A stretch of 64,000 bases of DNA from Ferrovum sp. (lineage in GTDB: Bacteria > Pseudomonadota > Gammaproteobacteria > Burkholderiales > Ferrovaceae): assembly GCA_019456405.1 (NCBI GenBank), contig WJXM01000049.1, positions 1 through 64,000 on the forward strand, read 5' to 3'. The position numbers and the translations under genes are program-made. Under the pieces are notes generated by a model, which worked only from the letters and a program-made list of their open reading frames with translations, did no database searches and was not told where the DNA came from. Shown here in pieces: positions 58,505-64,000 of this stretch (positions within the stretch are counted from its first letter, which is position 1; each line of letters starts with the position of its first letter).

Positions 58505-60181
58505 ATGTACCAATATGATGAAATAGACCAGCGTCTGGTCGAGGAACGGGTGGCCCGTTTTCGGGACCAGACCCGGCGCTTTCTGGCGGGAGAATTGTCT
58601 GAAGACGATTTTCGTCCCTTTCGTCTTCAGAACGGGCTGTACATCCAGCGGCATGCGCCCATGTTGCGGGTGGCCATTCCCTACGGTGTGCTGAGTGCTT
58701 CTCAGTTGAGGCGCCTGGCCTGGATCGCGCGCACCCATGACCGGGGCGTGGGCCATTTCACTACCCGTCAGAATATTCAGTACAACTGGGTCAAACTTCC
58801 CGAAGTTCCGGATATTCTGGCTGCACTGGCCGAAGTCCAGATGCATGCCACGCAAACCAGCGGGAATTGTGTGCGCAATACCACCACCGACCATTTTGCT
58901 GGGGTGGCTGCAGACGAACTGGTCGATCCGCGCGTCACTTGCGAACTGATTCGCCAATGGTCTACCGGGCATCCGGAGTTTGCCTTCTTGCCGCGCAAAT
59001 TCAAGATTGCCGTCAACGGTGCGCGCGAAGACCGTGCCGCGACGGGAGTTCATGACATCGGGTTGCAGGCGGTGCAGGATGCGGCACAGGGTCTGGGGTA
59101 CCGGGTGCAGGTGGGGGGCGGGTTGGGACGGACCCCCATGGTGGGCGAGATCGTTCGGGAGTTTCTGCCGGTCCGTCATCTATTGACCTATCTCGATGCC
59201 ATCCTGCGCGTATACAACCGCTATGGACGACGGGACAACAAATACAAGGCGCGTATCAAAATTCTTGTCAAAGCCATGACCGTGGAGCGTTTTCGGCGGG
59301 AAGTGGAAACGGAATGGCAGCACTGGAAGGATGGTCCTGCCACTTTGGTGGACGAGGAAGTGGCACGGATCGAAGCGCGGCTCAAGAAACCGGCCTATCG
59401 GGCCCTCCCGGCGGGGATTCCGGCTGCGCTGGCCGCGCGTCTGCATCACGATACGGACTTTGCCACCTGGTTCCGCCAGAATCTTCATCCACACAAGGTG
59501 CCTGGGTATACCAACGTCGTCCTGTCTCTCAAAAGCCCGGATCAGCCTCCGGGGGACGCCAGCGCCGCACAGATGGATGCGATTGCCGACTGGTCGGAGC
59601 GCTTCGGCTTTGGTGAAATCCGGGTCAGCCACGAGCAGAACCTGATCTTGCCCGATGTGGCCCTGAGCGACTTGCCAGCCTTGTACGATGCCTTGTGTCC
59701 CTGGAAACTGGCGACTCCCAATGTGGGATTGCTCACCAACATCATCGCCTGCCCCGGAGGAGATTATTGCGCCCTGGCCAATGCGCGCTCCCTGCCGTTG
59801 GCCCAGGCCCTGCAGGACAAGTTTGCCGACGCGGCCTGGGTACGCGCCATAGGCCCCGTCGATCTCAATATTTCCGGGTGCATGAATTCCTGTGGACACC
59901 ACCATGTGGGGCATATCGGCATTCTGGGCGTGGACAAGCATGGGCGCGAGTATTACCAGATTTCCATTGGCGGGGCGCAGGCGCCCGCCCGCCTGGGCAA
60001 GGTCATCGGCCCCTCCCTCGCTCCGGAAGAAGTCCCTGAGGCCCTCCAGGCCATGCTCGAGGCATACCTGAAACTACGGCTGGACCCCGCAGAAAAATTT
60101 GTGGATACGGTGGAAAGAGTGGGGATCGTGCCTTTCCGTGACGCGGTCTATGCGCCCAATCAGGAGGTGGCCTGTGCATGA
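58505..60181 (+). CDS. cysI: Sulfite reductase hemoprotein (siroheme and [4Fe-4S])
   Basis: Six-electron reduction of sulfite to sulfide. The protein has 558 residues. Two nitrite/sulfite reductase repeats are present; the cluster and siroheme ligands are Cys416, Cys422, Cys459 and Cys463 (CPGGDYC and CMNSC). GHFTTRQNIQYNWVKL is the first-half signature. No CysJ flavoprotein is encoded nearby, so electrons probably come from ferredoxin or another donor. ATG 58505 follows GGAG; an upstream GTG at 58490 is less likely. The end overlaps the DUF934 gene by 8 bases. Confidence 0.95.
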   Translation: MYQYDEIDQRLVEERVARFRDQTRRFLAGELSEDDFRPFRLQNGLYIQRHAPMLRVAIPYGVLSASQLRRLAWIARTHDRGVGHFTTRQNIQYNWVKLPEVPDILAALAEVQMHATQTSGNCVRNTTTDHFAGVAADELVDPRVTCELIRQWSTGHPEFAFLPRKFKIAVNGAREDRAATGVHDIGLQAVQDAAQGLGYRVQVGGGLGRTPMVGEIVREFLPVRHLLTYLDAILRVYNRYGRRDNKYKARIKILVKAMTVERFRREVETEWQHWKDGPATLVDEEVARIEARLKKPAYRALPAGIPAALAARLHHDTDFATWFRQNLHPHKVPGYTNVVLSLKSPDQPPGDASAAQMDAIADWSERFGFGEIRVSHEQNLILPDVALSDLPALYDALCPWKLATPNVGLLTNIIACPGGDYCALANARSLPLAQALQDKFADAAWVRAIGPVDLNISGCMNSCGHHHVGHIGILGVDKHGREYYQISIGGAQAPARLGKVIGPSLAPEEVPEALQAMLEAYLKLRLDPAEKFVDTVERVGIVPFRDAVYAPNQEVACA

Positions 60182-60671
60182 AGTCGTGGTGAATCGTCAG
60201 ATCGTGCCGGATACCTGGGTCCGGTTCAGCCCGGAGCAGAGTGAGGCAGGAGGGGATCGACTGTATCGTCTCGAGGAATGGCAAGCGGTACGGGCACAGG
60301 CCAGAGAGGGGCGGGTCGGATTGTGGGTAGAGACCGACCAGGACCCAGAGGCTCTGCGCCCCTATCTGCCGGAGGTGGCCTTGATCGCGATCCATATCAG
60401 CAGTTTTACCGATGGGCGGGGACATAGTCTGGGACGCTTGTTGCGCGAAGTCTATGGCTATCAAGGCGAGATTCGGGCGGAGGGCGACGTGATCCAGGAT
60501 ACGGTCAATGACCTGGAACGCTGTGGCTTCAACGGGTTTTCACCCCGACCGGGAGAAACGGCCGACAATCTCCTGCGCGGTCTGGGACTGTTCAGCGAGG
60601 CCTATCAAATCTCGGTGGAACGGCCCGAACCCTTGTTTCGGCGGCGGTTGTCCCACCATTCTGGAGGTTGA
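60174..60671 (+). CDS. DUF934 protein of the sulfate assimilation operon
   Basis: 165 residues, DUF934 (oxidoreductase-like) family that is regularly placed between cysI and cysH in proteobacteria. It has the family core LALIAIHISSFTDGRGHSLGRLLRE and ERCGFNGFSPRPGE. It may help electron transfer to or assembly of the sulfite reductase, since no CysJ is present, but the role is not proven. GTG 60174 has AGGAGG 6 bases upstream. Confidence 0.85.
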   Translation: MHEVVVNRQIVPDTWVRFSPEQSEAGGDRLYRLEEWQAVRAQAREGRVGLWVETDQDPEALRPYLPEVALIAIHISSFTDGRGHSLGRLLREVYGYQGEIRAEGDVIQDTVNDLERCGFNGFSPRPGETADNLLRGLGLFSEAYQISVERPEPLFRRRLSHHSGG

Positions 60672-60672
60672 C

Positions 60673-61377
60673 ATGTCGATTTCTCGAATCGATCAGCTGG
60701 AACAAAATTTGCGGGCGTGGTCGTTGCGCACGCCGGCCTTGTCTTTGGCCAGCAGTCTGGGTGCCGAGGACATGGTGATCACCGACCTGATTTTCCGTAA
60801 AAATTTGCCGATCCGTATTTTCACCCTGGATACGGGGCGTTTGCCGGAGGCGACCTATCGCTTGTTGGACCGGATTTTCGAGCATTATGGACGTCGCATC
60901 GAAGTATTCTGGCCTGCCCCGGAGGATGTGGAGGAATTGGTCAAGGAACAGGGCGTCAACGGGTTTTATCATGGTTTGGCAGCGCGTCGTGCCTGTTGCG
61001 CAGCGCGTAAGGTGAAGCCGCTGGCCCGTGCACTGTCTGGACAGCAGGGCTGGATCACCGGGTTGAGGCGGGACCAGTCGCCCACGCGCGGTGATCTCGT
61101 CACTGAAATTCGGGATGAAGGGCACGGATTGATGAAATATAGTCCCTTGTTGGACTGGAGTCGGGAAGAGGTCTGGGCTGTACTGGAAGAACACCGGGTG
61201 CCCTATAACGCATTGCATGACCAGCACTATGCCAGCATCGGTTGTGCTCCCTGTACGCGCGCAATCCAGCCAGGGGAGGATGAGCGGGCCGGACGCTGGT
61301 GGTGGGAATCTTCCGACAGCAAGGAATGTGGATTACATGTTGCCTCAGAAGCAGAAAAGGCAACTCAGGCATCATGA
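60673..61377 (+). CDS. cysH: Adenylyl-sulfate (APS) reductase
   Basis: Thioredoxin-dependent reduction of APS to sulfite and AMP. The protein has 234 residues. Cys108-Cys109 and Cys191-x2-Cys194 (CAPC) are the [4Fe-4S] ligands that mark APS rather than PAPS reductases; catalytic Cys219 lies in KECGLH. SLGAEDMVITDL is the nucleotide-binding start and FTLDTGRLPEATY follows. No APS kinase gene (cysC) is in the cluster, which agrees with APS use. ATG 60673 follows GGAGG. It overlaps cysD or ends 17 bases before it, depending on the cysD start. Confidence 0.95.
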   Translation: MSISRIDQLEQNLRAWSLRTPALSLASSLGAEDMVITDLIFRKNLPIRIFTLDTGRLPEATYRLLDRIFEHYGRRIEVFWPAPEDVEELVKEQGVNGFYHGLAARRACCAARKVKPLARALSGQQGWITGLRRDQSPTRGDLVTEIRDEGHGLMKYSPLLDWSREEVWAVLEEHRVPYNALHDQHYASIGCAPCTRAIQPGEDERAGRWWWESSDSKECGLHVASEAEKATQAS

Positions 61378-61394
61378 AAGGAGAAAGCGGTTCC

Positions 61395-62351
61395 ATGAAG
61401 TCACCCCAAGCAGCAACACTCACTCCCCTCACTTCGTCCGGCGGTGGCGCCTGGGCTCCCTGGGATCATCTCGACCGACTGGAGTCGGAAGCCATTCATA
61501 TCCTGCGTGAAGTGGTGGCTCAATGCACCCGCCCGGTCCTCCTCTTTTCGGGGGGCAAGGATTCCATGGTGCTCCTGCATTTGGCGCGCAAGGCCTTTCA
61601 CCCCCAGCACATTCCTTTCCCGTTGATGCATGTGGATACCGGGCATAATTTTCCGGAAGTCATTACATTTCGCGATCAGGTCGTCAAAAGTTTGGGGGTG
61701 AACCTGATCGTGCGCTCGGTGGAAGAGTCCATTCGGCAGGGCCGTGCGCGTGTGCGCTTCGAGTCGGACAGCCGGAATGCGTTGCAGGCGGTCACCTTGG
61801 TGGACGCCATCCATGAGTTCGGATTCGATGCCTGCCTGGGGGGCGCTCGCCGGGATGAGGAAAAAGCACGGGCCAAGGAAAGAATTTTTTCCTTCCGGGA
61901 TGAATTCGGAGGCTGGGATCCGAAAAACCAGCGGCCCGAGTTATGGGACTTGTACAACGCTCACGTCCATCCCGGTGAAAACATGCGGGTTTTTCCCATC
62001 AGCAACTGGACCGAGGCCGATGTCTGGGAGTATATCGCCCGTGAACGATTGGATCTGCCTTCCCTGTATTTTGCCCATCGCCGGGAAGTCGTGGCGCGCG
62101 GAGATCAGTGGATCCCCGTCACGCCCCTGACTCAACCCAGGGCGGGAGAACAGGTGGAGGAACGCTGGGTACGTTTCCGTACCGTGGGGGATATGACCTG
62201 CACCTGTCCGGTCCCCTCCGAAGCTCGTACCCTGGAGGACATCCTGCGTGAGACGGCCACCAGTACCCTGACTGAACGAGGCGCGACTCGTACCGACGAC
62301 CAGACTTCCGAAGCTTCCATGGAACTGCGTAAGAAGCAAGGTTATTTCTGA
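61395..62351 (+). CDS. cysD: Sulfate adenylyltransferase, small subunit
   Basis: PP-loop ATPase subunit that makes APS from sulfate and ATP with CysN. The protein has 318 residues. The PP motif is VLLFSGGKDSMVLLHLA; LMHVDTGHNFPEVITFRD, FDACLGGARRDEEKARAKER and RVFPISNWTEADVWEYI are family blocks. ATG 61395 has AAAGGAGAAAG upstream; ATG 61374 overlaps the cysH stop by ATGA and would add seven residues. I prefer 61395 but both are possible. Confidence 0.94.
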   Translation: MKSPQAATLTPLTSSGGGAWAPWDHLDRLESEAIHILREVVAQCTRPVLLFSGGKDSMVLLHLARKAFHPQHIPFPLMHVDTGHNFPEVITFRDQVVKSLGVNLIVRSVEESIRQGRARVRFESDSRNALQAVTLVDAIHEFGFDACLGGARRDEEKARAKERIFSFRDEFGGWDPKNQRPELWDLYNAHVHPGENMRVFPISNWTEADVWEYIARERLDLPSLYFAHRREVVARGDQWIPVTPLTQPRAGEQVEERWVRFRTVGDMTCTCPVPSEARTLEDILRETATSTLTERGATRTDDQTSEASMELRKKQGYF

Positions 62352-62374
62352 AGAAAAATATTGGAATCAGTGAT

Positions 62375-63640
62375 ATGGAAAATAAACTGAAGAACTGTCA
62401 AGAACTTTTGAGATTCATTACTTGCGGTTCTGTGGATGATGGAAAAAGTACCCTGATCGGACGTTTGCTGCTCGACAGTCGGTCGGTACTGGCGGATCAA
62501 TGGGCCGCCATCGAAGCCACCTCCACGCGTCGTGGCCAGGCTCAAGTGGATTTGTCCCTGCTGACCGATGGACTGCAGGCTGAGCGCGAGCAAGGGATTA
62601 CCATCGACGTGGCATATCGTTACTTCAGTACGCCAGCGCGCCGTTTCATCATCGCGGATACCCCTGGTCATGCCCAGTACACGCGCAACATGGTGACGGG
62701 AGCAAGCACGGCGGATTTGGCGATTCTGTTGCTGGATGCGCGCAAGGGCGTGGTGGAACAAACTCGTCGGCATGCACAGATCGTACGCTTGCTGGGGATT
62801 CGCAAGGTGGTGATTGCCGTCAACAAGATGGATCTGGTGGCGTACGGACAGGAGGCTTTTGAGCGGGTCAAGCAGGAGTTCCTGAATTTTGCGGAACCCC
62901 TGGATTTTCGGGATATCGTTTTTATCCCGTTGAGCGCATTGAATGGCGATGGCGTAGTGCTCCATGGGGAGCACATGCCCTGGTATACCGGTCCAACCCT
63001 GCTTGAATTGCTGGAGACGGTGGTTCTGGACGAAGAGATTTTGAATTCAAGCTTTAGGTTTCCAATTCAGTTGGTTACAAGACTCTCTGAAGAAAATGGA
63101 GAAGAACGGCGCGGCGCGCAGGGGCGAGTGGAAAGTGGCACAGTGGCGGTGGGAGACGAGGTCCTCCTGCTGCCGTCCGGGCGAACGAGCCGTGTTTCCG
63201 CGATCGAGACCTACGCCGGACGAATTTCCCAGGCGCGTGCAGGACAGTCGATCACTCTGGTGCTGGCTGATCAGATCGATATGTCGCGGGGGGATATGAT
63301 TGCCAGTGTCGCGCATCCGCCCAGAACCGGCAAAAACTTTGAAGCCCTGGTGTGCTGGTTTTCCCACACGCCTTATGATCCGGCACGCCGTCTCCTGATC
63401 CAGCAAACCACCCGTTGCATACAAGGCAAGATAGAGACTGTCAGCGCCCGTCTGGATATTCAGACCTCCCAATTGATACCCTCTCCGGCGCAGGTGGCCA
63501 TGAATGACCTGGTGCATATGGGGTTCAAGGTTCAACAGCCCCTGGCTTTTGACCGGTATGAAGACAATCGCACGACGGGGAGTTTCATTCTCATCGATGC
63601 GCTGACCCATGATACGGTAGCGGCGGGCATGATCGTTTGA
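62375..63640 (+). CDS. cysN: Sulfate adenylyltransferase, GTPase subunit
   Basis: GTPase that drives APS formation by CysD. The protein has 421 residues, the length of CysN without a fused APS kinase. G1 is GSVDDGKST (18-26), G3 is DTPGHAQY and G4 is NKMD; the later EF-Tu-like domains 2 and 3 are intact. ATG 62375 is 23 bases after cysD with a weak TTGGAA ribosome site. The lack of CysC agrees with an APS reductase route. Confidence 0.96.
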   Translation: MENKLKNCQELLRFITCGSVDDGKSTLIGRLLLDSRSVLADQWAAIEATSTRRGQAQVDLSLLTDGLQAEREQGITIDVAYRYFSTPARRFIIADTPGHAQYTRNMVTGASTADLAILLLDARKGVVEQTRRHAQIVRLLGIRKVVIAVNKMDLVAYGQEAFERVKQEFLNFAEPLDFRDIVFIPLSALNGDGVVLHGEHMPWYTGPTLLELLETVVLDEEILNSSFRFPIQLVTRLSEENGEERRGAQGRVESGTVAVGDEVLLLPSGRTSRVSAIETYAGRISQARAGQSITLVLADQIDMSRGDMIASVAHPPRTGKNFEALVCWFSHTPYDPARRLLIQQTTRCIQGKIETVSARLDIQTSQLIPSPAQVAMNDLVHMGFKVQQPLAFDRYEDNRTTGSFILIDALTHDTVAAGMIV

Positions 63641-63710
63641 GGAAGCCTGCGCACAGCACGGCTTGAATCGAGTACCATGACAGTTAGGCCATCACCGAGG
63701 AAGTTTGCTC

Positions 63711-63920
63711 ATGAAAATCGCGTTCTGTGGAGGAGTTCTCGCTCTGCTGTTGTTGACGGCGTGTGAGAACACCAAGACCAAAGAGTATTATCTGGATCAT
63801 CCTGACGAGATTGCTTCGGACCTTTCCGAATGCCAAAAATCGGGTAAAAATACATACAACTGTAACCAGGCGACTCTCGCCCAGTACCAATTGAAGTCCA
63901 AGGTCCCACAGACACCATGA
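63711..63920 (+). CDS. Small EexN-like lipoprotein
   Basis: 69 residues. Signal and lipobox MKIAFCGGVLALLLLTAC, then a short domain with EYYLDHPDEIASDLSECQKS and a second Cys pair region (YNCNQAT). The pattern YYL-HP-E-LAEC followed by CNQA is that of the EexN (entry exclusion lipoprotein) family, named from conjugative plasmids; no conjugation gene is near and the family also occurs on chromosomes. ATG 63711 has GAGGAA upstream. It overlaps the next gene by ATGA. Confidence 0.7.
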   Translation: MKIAFCGGVLALLLLTACENTKTKEYYLDHPDEIASDLSECQKSGKNTYNCNQATLAQYQLKSKVPQTP

Positions 63921-64000
63921 GCAAGAGCGTCACCGACGCATCCCGGGAAGCTGAGTCCCTCCAGAAAGATGTTTGGGCTCTGGCGCGGGAAAAACGCATG
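63917..64000 (+). CDS. Start of an unidentified gene, cut by the window end
   Basis: 28 codons visible, beginning MSKSVTDASREAESLQKDVW. The start overlaps the lipoprotein stop by ATGA and the frame stays open to the window end. The piece is mostly helical and charged, without a signal peptide, so a cytoplasmic protein coupled to the EexN-like gene is likely. Not enough is visible to name it. Confidence 0.5.
   Translation, partial: MSKSVTDASREAESLQKDVWALAREKRM

Noticed and set aside
63641-63700. Terminator after cysN
   Set aside because: AAGCC/GGCTT can pair but with a bulge and without a T run, so evidence is too weak.

Overview
The window is a gene-dense stretch of a proteobacterial chromosome, most likely from a betaproteobacterium. 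The blocks tig-clpP-clpX-lon-hup-tRNA-ppiD-fabI, mltD-gloB-(methyltransferase)-rnhA-dnaQ, nth-ferredoxin-pyrD-bpt, hda-perM/purM-purN and cysI-DUF934-cysH-cysDN fit that group as I remember it. An autotrophic or acidophilic relative (Ferrovum, Gallionella or Nitrosomonas-like) is possible, but nothing here proves it. Coding density is very high, many neighbours overlap by 1-46 bases, and several start codons are GTG or TTG.

Layout. 1-3989: end of ilvC, then a tightly coupled psd-pssA-ggt run. 4037-10331: protein quality control (tig, clpP, clpX, lon) and the nucleoid protein HU. The lon gene has a near-perfect heat-shock (sigma-32) promoter, and the hup promoter sits inside a 36-base palindrome. 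10340-10522: tRNA-Val and tRNA-Asp. 10523-19572: accessory block with VapBC, a Cus-type copper/silver efflux operon and three small exported proteins of LPP20/FlgT type. It ends in a decayed copy of tRNA-Asp that keeps its own promoter and terminator, so the block looks like an old tRNA-Asp-integrated island. 19625-22359: ppiD and fabI, facing each other.

22511-27963: peptide ABC transporter (binding protein, two permeases, double ATPase). 27948-32588: mltD-gloB on one strand, methyltransferase-rnhA-dnaQ on the other, then a DUF1841 gene. 32581-35208: nth, a small 2[4Fe-4S] ferredoxin, pyrD and bpt, overlapping on the minus strand. 35371-40198: acyl-CoA synthetase, cspA and the clpS-clpA adaptor/unfoldase pair. 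40274-45003: phosphoketolase, acetate kinase and then F1 gamma and epsilon genes without the beta gene that normally lies between them; this is the most unusual gene arrangement in the window. 45080-52723: alaS, then panC-folK-pcnB-HAD phosphatase-hda-perM on the minus strand.

52838-58399: purM-purN-rsmB-mscS and a fatty acid desaturase. 58505-63640: assimilatory sulfate reduction from sulfate to sulfide through APS (cysDN, cysH, cysI). 63711-64000: a small EexN-like lipoprotein and the first 28 codons of an unidentified gene.

The best candidates for something new are the orphan atpG-atpC pair behind phosphoketolase/acetate kinase, the tRNA-Asp remnant transcription unit that bounds the island, the exported LPP20/FlgT-like trio, and the dual control signals in front of lon and hup. 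No CRISPR array, transposase, integrase or rRNA gene was seen.
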